From contig NZ_JADBEM010000001.1 in assembly GCF_014873875.1 (NCBI RefSeq), positions 5,642,001 through 5,706,000 on the forward strand: a DNA stretch of 64,000 nucleotides. The letters run 5' to 3'. Source of the DNA: Actinopolymorpha pittospori. GTDB taxonomy: Bacteria; Actinomycetota; Actinomycetes; Propionibacteriales; Actinopolymorphaceae. This document shows positions 17,801 to 26,631 of the stretch, piece after piece; position 1 is the first letter of the stretch, and every line of letters begins with the position of its first letter. Both the position numbers and the translations under genes were made by a program. The notes below the pieces were generated by a model. The model saw only the letters and a list, made by a program, of their open reading frames with translations. It was not told where the DNA came from and made no database searches.

Positions 17801-18217
17801 TCATCCTGGCTCTCGGCCCGACCCGCCCGGCTCATCACGACCCGCACTGCGAACCCGCGCGGGGACGACCACGTAGACGCCGTCGTCGCAAGTGACCACG
17901 GGATATCCCTTGAGCCTGATGGTTTCGTCAGTGAGGTGCTCGCCTGTCTCGAGGTCGTACTCCCAGCCGTGCCAGGGACAGCGCAGGACCGGCTTGTTCT
18001 CGTCCAGGCGGTACTCGTAGACGCGTGAGGGCAGCATCGTCCCTTCGACCCGGCCGAGGCAGACCGGAGCGCCGGCGTGCGGGCAGACGTTGCGCCAGGC
18101 CCGGTAGTGGTCACCGACCCGGAATACACCGATCTCGATGGCGCCCACTCGCAGGACCGTACAGGCGCCGTTCTCGAGCTGCTCCGCACCGGCGACGTGC
18201 TCCTCGCGGGTGGTCAT
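17801..18217 (-). CDS. Rieske [2Fe-2S] ferredoxin
   Basis: 138 residues. The two cluster motifs are CPHAG and CPWHGWEYD, i.e. C-x-H and C-x2-H pairs, in the order of Rieske ferredoxins of oxygenase systems, and there is no catalytic oxygenase domain. The ATG overlaps the amidohydrolase stop by four bases (ATGA), so the two are coupled. It probably delivers electrons to, or belongs with, an aromatic or heterocyclic ring-modifying enzyme not encoded here. Confidence 0.88.
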   Translation of the reverse strand: MTTREEHVAGAEQLENGACTVLRVGAIEIGVFRVGDHYRAWRNVCPHAGAPVCLGRVEGTMLPSRVYEYRLDENKPVLRCPWHGWEYDLETGEHLTDETIRLKGYPVVTCDDGVYVVVPARVRSAGRDEPGGSGREPG

Positions 18218-19290
18218 GCGCCGGCTCCCGAAGTGGCGAGCCCGTAGAGCTGGACCGCGTTGGTGGACATGATCCTGGTGCGTACGTCGCGATCTAGCGG
18301 CGGCAGCGCGATCCGCGGATTGTCGAAGTCCCAATGGGGGTAGTCCGACGAGAACATGATCATCGTCTCGGCGCCAGCCATCGCGATGATCTGGCCGAGA
18401 TGTCTCGGGTCGTCGGGCTCCTCGATCGGCTGGGTGGTCAGCCGGATGTGCTTCCTGATGTACTCCGACGGACGCCGCTTGAGCCACGGGACCGTCGCGC
18501 GCAATGCCTTGTAGTTCTTGTCCATGCGCCACATCAAATGCGGGAGCCAGGCGATGCCGCCCTCGATCGCGACGAATGTGAGGTCGGGGAACTTCTCGAA
18601 GACGCCTTCGCTGACCAGGCTGTTGACATGCGTCATGTAGTTGATCGGGAGAATGTTGTGCCACTCGAAGTAGCGCGTGGGGTAGCCGGCCGGCGTGGGC
18701 GCGCCCGCGATGCCACGGCCCTCGGTGCCAGGGTGGATCGCGATCGGCAGCCCGGCTTTCTCCGCCGCGGCGTAGATCGGGTGGTAGAACCGCTGACCGT
18801 ACGGCTGTTGCGCCGCGCTGGCCATCAGCACCTGCACGACATCGGGATGACCGGCGCTGCGTGCGATCTCCTCGGCCGCGGCCACCGGGTCGGAGGCGTT
18901 GATGATGATCGAGCCCTTGTACTTCTCGCTCGCCGGCAGCCAGGTCGCGGCAAGCCAGTCGTTGTAGGCCGCAGCGATCGCCGTACCGTAGTCGGGGTCG
19001 GGGAGCAGCGAGAGACCCAACACACCGGAGCCGGTCAGGATGGCGTAGTCGATGCCGTGCGGAGACAGGTGGTGCTCGTCGAGGTAGGCCGGATCGTTGC
19101 CGGGCGTTCCCCCGCCCGGTGGCACGGCGTCGCGCCGCATGAGTCCGACGGGGGAGTAGTAGACACCCCCGCCCGTGCCGCTCGCGGCCCACTGGCGGTG
19201 CCACTCTTGCGGCAGGAAGTCCAGCAGCTCGGTCTTGCTCTTGAACGCGTTGTGGACATCGGTGTCGACGACGGGGTCGGTGTTCTCCAT
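18214..19290 (-). CDS. Amidohydrolase-family metal-dependent hydrolase/decarboxylase (ACMSD-like)
   Basis: 358 residues from the ATG at 19290, with GAGG a few bases upstream. Expected metal and active-site elements are VDTDVHN (Asp-x-His in place of the usual His-x-His), GLPIAIHPG (second His), VAIEGGIAWLPHLMWRMD and MFSSDYPHWDFDNP (conserved Asp/His). This is the Amidohydro_2 pattern shared by ACMSD and resorcylate-type decarboxylases. Together with the Rieske protein and AraC regulator it suggests catabolism of an aromatic acid. Substrate not determinable. Confidence 0.82.
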   Translation of the reverse strand: MENTDPVVDTDVHNAFKSKTELLDFLPQEWHRQWAASGTGGGVYYSPVGLMRRDAVPPGGGTPGNDPAYLDEHHLSPHGIDYAILTGSGVLGLSLLPDPDYGTAIAAAYNDWLAATWLPASEKYKGSIIINASDPVAAAEEIARSAGHPDVVQVLMASAAQQPYGQRFYHPIYAAAEKAGLPIAIHPGTEGRGIAGAPTPAGYPTRYFEWHNILPINYMTHVNSLVSEGVFEKFPDLTFVAIEGGIAWLPHLMWRMDKNYKALRATVPWLKRRPSEYIRKHIRLTTQPIEEPDDPRHLGQIIAMAGAETMIMFSSDYPHWDFDNPRIALPPLDRDVRTRIMSTNAVQLYGLATSGAGA

Positions 19291-19396
19291 GTGGTCAACC
19301 TCGAGAGGTGAGACATTGCCCGGAACGCTAGCCCGCAGCCCTCGCCGCGCGAAATGGATCGTTGTTTCGCGTACCTGGACGCTGGTTCGCCGCGCC

Positions 19397-20251
19397 CTAG
19401 AAGCCGCGGAAGTCGCGCGGCGGAACACCGGTCGCCCGCCGGAAGACTCGAGAGAAGTGGAAGGGGTCGCGAAAGCCGACTCGGCGGGCGATCTCGGCGA
19501 CCGACAGGTTGGTCGTACGCAGATAGCGCTTGGCCTCGTCGATGCGCAGCCCGCGGACGTACCCGCTGAAGTTGTAGCCGGTGTGGCGGCGGAACGCGGT
19601 CGAGAAGTACGCCGGCGAGAGGCCGACGCGTCCGGCGACGGACACGCGGTCCAATGGCGTGGTCAGGTGGGTCTTGATGTAGTCCACGGCGGCGTCGATC
19701 GCGCGGGTGGTCGCCGGGAGCACCGCGGGCGCAGAACCGGTGCCAGGCACGAGTAGCTCCAGCGCCTCCAACATGGTAGTGCGCGCATGCCACTCGTAAC
19801 CGAGCCCCGCCGCGGACCACACGTTGTACGCCCTCGCGAAGACCGGCTCGACGCCGGGCGAGTCGGTGGTGACGATCGGCGGTAGGGGCAAGGGCCGTCG
19901 TTCTGCGAACTGGAGGTCCGGCGTCTTCCCGCGCCAGTCCACCAGCGCGTAGTGGTACTGGATGGAATAGAAGCACGCCGGGTCTTCCTGCGCGACTGTG
20001 ATGTTCAGCGCGATGCCCGCGGGAAAGTGGAAGACCGTGCCCGTCCGGAGGGTTTCCACGCGCGTGTCGACGCGGAGGCTACCGCGCCCGCTGTGGACGT
20101 ACGCCAGCACGTGAAACGCCGTCCGCGCCTTGGTGATCTCGTACGCTGTGTCCCGCCAGAATGCGCGGTCGCGGTTCTCGACGTGCACGATGCGGGGCAC
20201 GAACCGAGTCAGAAAGTCGTAGCCAAGGGGTTGGCCGACGGAGCCGTTCAT
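19397..20251 (-). CDS. AraC-family transcriptional regulator
   Basis: 284 residues. An N-terminal cupin-like sensor region (GRGSLRVDTRVETLRTGTVF) precedes two C-terminal helix-turn-helix motifs: VAGRVGLSPAYFSTAFRRHT and VAEIARRVGFRDPFHFSRVF. It is upstream of and co-oriented with the amidohydrolase-Rieske-binding-protein genes, 106 bp before the first, so it likely activates them in response to the substrate. Confidence 0.9.
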   Translation of the reverse strand: MNGSVGQPLGYDFLTRFVPRIVHVENRDRAFWRDTAYEITKARTAFHVLAYVHSGRGSLRVDTRVETLRTGTVFHFPAGIALNITVAQEDPACFYSIQYHYALVDWRGKTPDLQFAERRPLPLPPIVTTDSPGVEPVFARAYNVWSAAGLGYEWHARTTMLEALELLVPGTGSAPAVLPATTRAIDAAVDYIKTHLTTPLDRVSVAGRVGLSPAYFSTAFRRHTGYNFSGYVRGLRIDEAKRYLRTTNLSVAEIARRVGFRDPFHFSRVFRRATGVPPRDFRGF

Positions 20252-21185
20252 GTGTCGCGGCCGCCTAGAGGTTACTCACGGCTGCGTCGCGCGCTCCGAC
20301 CTCACCGCGCCGCACGCGTGGCGCAGGGTGCGAGGGCGGGGAACTAATGTGCGGTGGAAGGTTCCCGCGTGCATCGTGTGGGCTGTCATCCGCTTCCCCC
20401 TCGCCGCGTGACGGTGCCTGGCGCACTGACGCCTTGGCGGCAGTGGGTCGGGGCGTCTCCGTCTGCCGGCTCCCCAGTAGGCCGGGATCAGGGCATTCGG
20501 CACTCAGGAAACCAGGCACTATAGGTCCGGTCATCGCGGCACGCTAGCAGTGGTGCCTGCACCCGTTCCAAGGGTTTGCAAGTCGACCGACACTGCGGAA
20601 GGGTCAGCACCGGGAGGTGCTCGAGCCCAGCCCGGCGGCGCGGTGGGAGCCACATCGACATCGACCTGCCGATGATGAAAGCGATCCTGACTCTCAGCGA
20701 GTCGTTCGCTGGCTGCCCACCCATCGGCCTGACGTGCCCACCACCGATACGAGGCCCGCCACTGAAGCCACCCACGCGGGCGATCCGAGGTGCGCCGCCA
20801 TCGGAGGCTACGACAACCGCGCCATGGACCTGCTCTCCCGCATGCTCCGGGGTGCGCCATGCCGACGATGCACCAGCCCCAGCGTCGCGCGGTACTGAGC
20901 GGCAGCAGTCCAACCGCGACCGGCGAGAGGCTCTCGGGGGCCATTCGTATCTGGGAATAACCGCTGCACGCATCTGCGGTCGGCCCGACGGTTCGGATGT
21001 CATCAGGTCGTTGCGGTGCAATGGCTGCCGCCCTTGCCAACCTCTACGACTGAACGCGACACACCAAGGAGCGACCAGCTCGGCGTCGGCGAAAATACCC
21101 TCGCTCGACCGACCCAGGACCGCAGATTGACGCGCGTGCCCGGACTCTGGTTTGGTCGGTTAACCATCCCCAACGAGGAGTTCGG
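20252..21185. other. 934-bp region without a supported gene
   Basis: Frames on both strands are open for up to ~180 codons but are rich in Arg/Pro/Ser, lack motifs, and none has a convincing start. I see no tRNA, repeat or IS end. The last ~15 bases hold GAGGAG, the ribosome site of the next gene. It is most likely intergenic or fully decayed DNA. Confidence 0.4.
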
Positions 21186-23094
21186 ATGACTGGAGCAGGT
21201 CGTGTGGCCCGTCTTGGTGTTGCTGCCGGCCTGGTTGTCGGTGTCGTGATGGCTGGCCTTGTCGGGAGTGGTCCGGCCTCGGCGTCACTCGGCGACTCGC
21301 TCGCCGACATCCGCAACAACGTCTCGATCACCGACGCCGCCACTCATCAGCGCGGTCAACTCGACAGTGCCGGCAGCTCGCTCCGGGCCTCGGCGATGGC
21401 CGTGGCAGGGTACGGTCCCGGCGCGGAGGTCAGCGTGGACGGCATCGATTTCACCATGCCTGACGTCACGCCGGGCGAACCCGACAACTTCAGCCCGAGC
21501 ACGGCCGCAACGAGGATCGGCGTGTCGGGCAGTGGCAATGCGATCGCCTTCCTCGGCACCGCGGGTGTCTTCTCCGGCCTCGACCTCACGGTGCATTACA
21601 CCGACCGCTCCAGCGAACGGTTGTGGGTCGGGATGCCCGCCTACACCGACACCGCCGCCGACCCACTCGACCTGTCGACGATTGCGACCACCATCGCCCG
21701 GCCGCAACACTACTGCAGCGCCTGACATCGATCTTGGAACCGACTACGCGGTCTTCACGATCGGCGTGAACATCGACCCGTCCAAGACGGTGCGCAGCCT
21801 CACCATGGCCAGCATCGGTTCGGTTCATCTGTACGACCTGGAGGTCACCACCGTCGAGGAGCCTTTCGTGGCCGACTCCGTGCTGGGCCGGACCCCCCAG
21901 CCGGAGGACGACGGTGTGGCGTGCGATCCTCGGGTCGAGGGCGAAGAGGTATGCGGGCCGTTCAACTACTGGGAGAACGCCGATCCCTCGACCCACCTGC
22001 GCTACTTCCCCGCCTCCGGGGTTGTGCCCGAAGGAGCGACCGCCTTCTACAACGAGATCACCGTGCAGTCGTCGGTTCCGTCGACGTACTTCATGACCAA
22101 CGGCTACAGCGGCGGCTACTACGGCATCCAGGAACTTGGCGACGGCAGCAAGATCGCGATCTTCTCGATCTTCGGCCCCAACCGGGGCACGGTGCCGGAC
22201 GACAAGCTGACCTCGAAGGTGCTGTACCGGATCGGCTATGGCGACTTCGTGATCCATGGTGAGTACGCGGGCGGCCCGAGCATCCGGATCCCCTTCGACT
22301 GGGAGGTCGGCAAGACGTATGCGACCATGATCACCAACCAGCCGGATGCGACGCCTGGCAATCATGCGCAGATCGTGACCGCATGGCTGAACACCGAACC
22401 GATCGGCCAACGTCCGAACTGGCTCAAGCTGATGACCGTCAAGACCGAGCGCCCGTCCGAAACGCCGCTTCAGATGACCGGGTTGTATTCCTTCCTCGAG
22501 GACTTCATCCGCGACGGGTCGTTCACCGAGGGACGGGTTCGTCAGGCCGCGTACGGCAATGCGGCGATCTACCACGCCCGCGGCGGATGGCGGCCGCTGA
22601 ACCGGATCGGCTTCACCGGCCAACTCTCGGGCAAGTACACGATCCAGAACGACGCCTACCCGATGCCAGGCGAGACCTGCGTGATCACCGAGAAGATCAC
22701 CGGCGGCGATATTCCGTTCGCCGACGTACGCAGCGGTTACGGCACGATCTGGGACACCACCAAGTGCGACCGGCCCCGAAAGTTGCCGGCACCTTCCCTT
22801 GCCCCGTTGGCCATCAGGGCGCCGATCCAGCAGGCGACGACATTCCTCGACGTCGAGGCCTCTGTGGGCGGCGATCAACTTTCGCTGTCGACCGAGTTGC
22901 TGGCCAATGACGAGCCGGTGCAGGTGAGCGTCGACGGTACGCCGGTCTCGGCTGCCGATCTGGTCGCTTCATCGACCGGCACTCTCGATGTCCAGATCAC
23001 GCTACCCAACCCACTGGCGCCAGGTGATCACGCCGTCGAGGTGAGCGGCCGGAGCAGCAACCTGACCGGCAGCACCACCATCACCGTCAAATGA
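21186..23094 (+). pseudogene. Secreted DUF3472-domain protein, one frameshift
   Basis: The signal peptide (GVAAGLVVGVVMAGLVGSG, cleavage after ASA) begins an exported protein. The frame breaks at a CCC run (21697-21699): removing one C joins STIATTIA to GRNTTAAPDIDLGTDY and gives one ORF of about 635 codons. The second part has the DUF3472 core (FYNEITVQSSVPSTYFMTNG, GGYYGIQELGDG, IFSIFGPN) and a C-terminal Ig-like strand region. Homologues are secreted carbohydrate-associated proteins of unknown activity. A GAGGAG ribosome site is present. Decay and a base-calling error are both possible. Confidence 0.8.
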
Positions 23095-23106
23095 TCAACG
23101 TTACCT

Positions 23107-23129
23107 TGATCAACTCCTGGAGTTGATCA
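23107..23129. terminator. Perfect 11-bp hairpin
   Basis: TGATCAACTCC, one central T, GGAGTTGATCA. It lies 12 bp after the DUF3472 stop (+) and overlaps the stop codon of the small minus-strand ORF, so it could terminate both convergent units. There is no U-run, and the central loop must open a few pairs. Confidence 0.5.
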
Positions 23130-23213
23130 GCTGCGGACACCGGGATCGAAGGTCTGGGCGCAGGTGATGCACTCGTCGTAGGTATCGCGGTGGAGCAGAC
23201 GGTGCCCGGTCAT
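23127..23213 (-). CDS. 28-residue CxxC micro-protein coupled to DUF3846
   Basis: ATG at 23213 overlaps the DUF3846 stop (ATGA). The product, MTGHRLLHRDTYDECITCAQ plus eight residues, has a CITC pair that could bind metal. The four-base overlap, same strand and protein-like composition support translation by coupling. No homologue is recognised. Confidence 0.5.
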   Translation of the reverse strand: MTGHRLLHRDTYDECITCAQTFDPGVRS

Positions 23214-23569
23214 GGATGGGCTCCGAGGCTGACGAGGACGTCGATGATCAGGGTGAGGGCGGCCTTGGCCTGGTCATGAGTGAGGTTGATGGTGTCGCCG
23301 TCGCGGGTGACGCCGCACAGGAGTGCTGGCCCGAAGTAGGGCTGGTGCGTGAGGCCGTAGCGGCGAGCGAGTTCGGTGGCGTAGGGATTGACGGGGTGGT
23401 TGTACATGCCTTCGTCGTCGAGCCACATGTCGATCTTGCTCGTTAGGGAGACGACATCGACGTTGTGGCAGTGAAGGACGGCGTACATCGTCTTGAGGCG
23501 GTCGTGGTCGGGCAGCGCAACTGCGCCGACCCTGCCGTCAGTCTCGATGACGATCGCGTTCCCGTCCAT
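23210..23569 (-). CDS. DUF3846-family protein
   Basis: 119 residues. The central KIDMWLDDEGMYNHPVNPYA and late GPALLCGVTRDGDTINLT segments match DUF3846, a family carried by actinobacterial plasmids, phages and integrative elements; its role is unknown. It fits the mobile setting. It is coupled to the micro-protein downstream and preceded, 83 bp away, by the frameshifted Cys-rich gene. Confidence 0.7.
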   Translation of the reverse strand: MDGNAIVIETDGRVGAVALPDHDRLKTMYAVLHCHNVDVVSLTSKIDMWLDDEGMYNHPVNPYATELARRYGLTHQPYFGPALLCGVTRDGDTINLTHDQAKAALTLIIDVLVSLGAHP

Positions 23570-23652
23570 GCGTCCTCCAAGATGTTGGGTTCGTGCCGGG
23601 GCCGCTGCAGGTGCCTGATGTCGCGGACGCGGGATGTTGCACGGAAGGTCCG

Positions 23653-24157
23653 TCAGAGGCGTGTTCCGCCTTGATGCGAGAACCGATGGTCAAGCGGAGT
23701 GACCTGGGCGCCAGCCAGGCGTTCGCCGGCGACGGTGGCGTGCGCCTCGCAGAGGACTGACAGATCCCCGAAGCCGTCGCGGAGCAGATAGGCGGCGGGT
23801 TGATCGCAGGTCAGGCCTGACCGGTGGTAGTCGAAGGTCCGGCGACAGGCCCGGGCACCAGCAACGCCCGTCAGCGGAGCACAACGTGTCACCGTGCTCC
23901 GGGCACACACCCCAGCGTGCCTGGCATGTGTCGTCGTCGCGCCGGTCGAGCTGGGCAAGGTCGCGCGCTGTGACCTCTAGCTGCGCAGCAACCGATCGGA
24001 GGTAGGAAGCGGTCGTGTCCAACCTGAATCCGGCACTCCGCTGCGGTGTGTTCCTCGCCTGTATCTCCTGATCTACGGCCTCAACCTGCGCTGCCAGTCC
24101 ACGTGCGTCGGCTGCGAGCTGTTGGATTCGATCGACGCGTTCCGCAACAAGGTCCAT
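23653..24157 (-). pseudogene. Coiled-coil/Cys-rich element protein, frameshifted
   Basis: From the ATG at 24157 the frame gives a helical, coiled-coil-like N-terminus (AERVDRIQQLAADARGLAAQ) and a Cys/His stretch (CQARWGVCPEHGDTLC, RCWC). Around 23850 the sensible reading moves to the next frame: ACRRTFDYHRSGLTCDQPAA, then SVLCEAHATVAGERLAGAQV, ending at 23653. The two parts look like one ~165-residue zinc-binding protein split by one indel in a GC run. The operator-like repeats at 24199-24238 lie just upstream. Confidence 0.5.
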
Positions 24158-24198
24158 GCGCGCACCTCCAAGGCTCGTGGACTCCGACGAGGTGTCCG

Positions 24199-24238
24199 TG
24201 GATAACGGTGGATGAGAAGGTATCCGCGGTTATCCGCG
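24199..24238. promoter_or_regulatory. GGATA/TATCC phased repeat, site 1
   Basis: GGATA (24200), GGATG (24210), TATCC (24221) and TATCC (24231) form two direct pairs each spaced exactly 10 bp and facing each other, with 14 of 17 positions of the half-sites complementary. It lies ~45 bp upstream of the reverse gene starting at 24157. The same arrangement recurs at 25421 and 34103, so it is probably an operator for an island-encoded regulator. Confidence 0.6.
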
Positions 24239-24578
24239 TTGGCAACTACGGCAGTGCCGCGCGACGCGCAGGAGGAAGGCGTAGAGGCAGCGGTCCATCG
24301 CTGCGGCGTGGAATCGTCAAGTGCCGCGGCCGTGAAGGACCAGAACGAGGGATGCGTCCTTTGGCGGCCAGGGTCAACAAGCCTGCGGATCGACCGATCC
24401 CGTGCGTGGCTGCCAGAGCGATTGGAGGTCGCGCGAGCGCGTTCAAGCGGCCGCCGCCGGGCTGCGGGTAGGAGGCCGGAGGACCCGGAGCGCGACAGGT
24501 ACGGCGCTGCCGTCAGTGAAGGCCCGGGTGCCCGGTGGGCGCGAGATCGCTCGAGATGGCCCGGCCCCGGTGTTGGCG
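24239..24578. other. Gap without a supported gene
   Basis: The forward frame open across this stretch is Arg/Ala-rich and motif-free. Nothing else is recognised. Confidence 0.35.
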
Positions 24579-25391
24579 TCAGGCGGTCGTGAGGTGGAGC
24601 GTGCCCCCGGCGGCATCCACGTCCGCTGGGTCGAGTTGAACGACGTTCGTGTCTCGTACCGCTCGGACCACGGCGTCTACAGCTCGACCCACCAGTGCCG
24701 GCGCCTCGGTGTGGACGTAGTGCCGGGCATCGTGGGCGACGAGGAGCGGCGCTCCCAGGCCGGTAGCGAGACGGCGCTGCCACCGCTGCCAGCGCTCGTC
24801 GACCTCGGCGAGGGTGTACGGCGCGTACTTCTCGGGCGACTGCGCGGTCGCCCACCGGCCCACGGAACTGGCCACGACCACGGCGGGAACCTGCGACACA
24901 GCCGTGCGACGGAACTCCTCGAGACCAACGCTCCAGTCGAACTTCATCCCTAGGTCGTTGTCGGCGACCGTAGGTCCGAATCCGGTCACGTCGGCGTAGA
25001 GGTCGGGATCGGTGGCATCGACGTACACGAGACCGGCCACATCTGCCGGCGTCTGGGCGGCGTACACGTGGATGATGAGACCGCCGATGGAGTGGCCGAC
25101 GAACACGCGAGGACTCGGGACGCCGGCCGCGTCGAGGAGGACGCGCAGTTGGCTGGCAGCGTCGCCGTACGAGCGGGGGACACTCGCCTCGTCCTGCGGC
25201 AGCGGATCGCTGTCACCCAGGTCCGGCCGATCGTACGTCACCGTCATGGTCCGCACGGAGAGCGTCGACAGGAGAACGTCCCACACGTGGCGATCGTCGT
25301 TCAAGCCGGTCACGAACACGACCGGCGGATGACCCTCACCAGTGATCTCGACGGCCAGCTTCAACCCGTTCACATCCACGTGGCGCGTCAA
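24579..25391 (-). CDS. Alpha/beta hydrolase
   Basis: 270 residues from a TTG at 25391. That start is chosen because GAGGAGG sits seven bases upstream and the first strand (HVDVNGLKLAVEITGEG) follows. Fold markers are PPVVFVTGLNDD (oxyanion region), VFVGHSIGGLIIH (nucleophile Ser in G-H-S-I-G), VDATDPD (acid) and HYVHTEAP (catalytic His). It lacks a signal peptide, so it is cytoplasmic. It is divergent from an XRE regulator with phased GGATA repeats in between. Substrate unknown. Confidence 0.85.
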   Translation of the reverse strand: MTRHVDVNGLKLAVEITGEGHPPVVFVTGLNDDRHVWDVLLSTLSVRTMTVTYDRPDLGDSDPLPQDEASVPRSYGDAASQLRVLLDAAGVPSPRVFVGHSIGGLIIHVYAAQTPADVAGLVYVDATDPDLYADVTGFGPTVADNDLGMKFDWSVGLEEFRRTAVSQVPAVVVASSVGRWATAQSPEKYAPYTLAEVDERWQRWQRRLATGLGAPLLVAHDARHYVHTEAPALVGRAVDAVVRAVRDTNVVQLDPADVDAAGGTLHLTTA

Positions 25392-25417
25392 CGGCGTGCC
25401 TCCTCGCGTCTTGATCT

Positions 25418-25437
25418 CGTGGATACCTACGGATAAC
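25418..25437. promoter_or_regulatory. GGATA direct repeat, site 2
   Basis: CGTGGATACCTACGGATAAC carries GGATA at 25421 and 25431, 10 bp apart, in the divergent promoter region between the hydrolase (TTG 25391) and the XRE regulator (GTG 25482). It is a half-version of sites 1 and 3. Confidence 0.5.
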
Positions 25438-25481
25438 CTTCCAGAACTGTCGACCGCTGTCCAGAGGTAAGGAGCCGTTCC

Positions 25482-26342
25482 GTGGCCAAGGCTCCGCTTG
25501 ACTCCAGGCGCCGCCTTGGTGGGGAACTCCGTCGGCTCCGGCTCGCCGCGAAGTTGAGCGGTCCCGAGCTCGCGAGACGTCTCGAGGTCGGGCAGGCAAC
25601 GGTGTCCCGGATGGAGACGGGGCAGGTACGTCCGAGTCTGGAGACGGTCGAACGGTGGCTGGAGGCCACTGGCGCCGCACCCAAGGTGCGGCGCAGCGTC
25701 ATCGATCTGGCCGAAGATGCCCAGGTCGACGTCACCGGTTGGCGAAGTGTCTTCCGCGGTGGGATGGCGCCTCAGCAGCGTCAGACGCATCAGTTCCACG
25801 CTGCCGCTACCGCGATCAGGCACTTCCAGCCGTTCATGGTGCCCGGCTATTTCCAGTCGGCCGGGTACGCCAGAGGGGCGCTGCTCGGCTTCCGGCTCAC
25901 CGATCAGGTGGCTGATATCGACCAGACGGTTGAAGCTCGCCTTGAACGCCGGAACCTGTTGATCGAGCGCACCGAGATCTCCTACCACCTGATCGTCACC
26001 GAACTCGGCCTGCGCGCGTTGCCGGCTGGAGCGACGGAGCAGGACAGGTCGGAGTCGTGGACGGTGATGCTCGACGCGGCAAAGCTGCCGCACGTAACCG
26101 TCCAGATCATTCCTGCGGACGCGCCGATGGAGCAGCTGCCGATCTGCGGCTGGACGACCTTCGATCTGCCGGACGGCTCCGTCGATCCGATGATCGTTCA
26201 GGTCGAGACGCCGGCCGCGATGCTCACATTTTCCGGACCCGATGTTCGCCCGTTCGAACTCGGCTGGGAGCGCATGCTCGCGTCCGCCCTGAGCCCCGAG
26301 CAGTCGACGAAGCACCTTCGGCGGATGCTCGGCCGCAAGTGA
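25482..26342 (+). CDS. XRE-family regulator with DUF5753 domain
   Basis: 286 residues from a GTG. The N-terminal helix-turn-helix (LRRLRLAAKLSGPELARRLE, VGQATVSRMETGQVRPSLET) is followed by the DUF5753 domain (FQPFMVPGYFQSAGYARGAL, FELGWERMLASALSPEQS). The pair XRE-DUF5753 plus a small DUF397 gene is an abundant actinobacterial regulatory or toxin-antitoxin-like module, and the DUF397 gene follows 32 bp downstream here. It may bind the GGATA repeats in front of it. Confidence 0.88.
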   Translation: MAKAPLDSRRRLGGELRRLRLAAKLSGPELARRLEVGQATVSRMETGQVRPSLETVERWLEATGAAPKVRRSVIDLAEDAQVDVTGWRSVFRGGMAPQQRQTHQFHAAATAIRHFQPFMVPGYFQSAGYARGALLGFRLTDQVADIDQTVEARLERRNLLIERTEISYHLIVTELGLRALPAGATEQDRSESWTVMLDAAKLPHVTVQIIPADAPMEQLPICGWTTFDLPDGSVDPMIVQVETPAAMLTFSGPDVRPFELGWERMLASALSPEQSTKHLRRMLGRK

Positions 26343-26374
26343 AGTTCACACCCAATCAGAGGAGTGAAGTCACC

Positions 26375-26605
26375 ATGCTGAACCCACCTACTCCGCCTGC
26401 CCTGGACGAGTTCGGGGGATGGCAGACACCCGCCGGCCCTTGGACGGGCGGCGCATGCAATGACGGGCCCTGTGTAGCGGTCGCCTACGGGCCGGACGGT
26501 TGGGTCGCGGTCACTGACACGAAGAACCCGGGAGGCTCCGTGCTGACCTTCACCGCGGACGAGTGGAGCGACTTCCGCAAGGCGATCGTCGGCAACACCA
26601 TCTGA
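26375..26605 (+). CDS. DUF397-type small protein
   Basis: 76 residues from the ATG at 26375, with GAGGAG ahead of it. The C-terminal half (GPDGWVAVTDTKNPGG, LTFTADEWSDFRKAI) is the DUF397 signature, where the final T..EW..F motif is nearly invariant. It is the usual partner of XRE-DUF5753 regulators (BldB/AbaA-like modules in streptomycetes). It directly precedes the MFS gene. Confidence 0.82.
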   Translation: MLNPPTPPALDEFGGWQTPAGPWTGGACNDGPCVAVAYGPDGWVAVTDTKNPGGSVLTFTADEWSDFRKAIVGNTI

Positions 26606-26631
26606 GGAACCTCGATGCCAGGGGAGGGCAC

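Noticed and set aside
20252-21185. A gene in the long gap before DUF3472
   Set aside because: Frames on both strands are open only because of GC bias; no motif, start context or homologous-looking segment.
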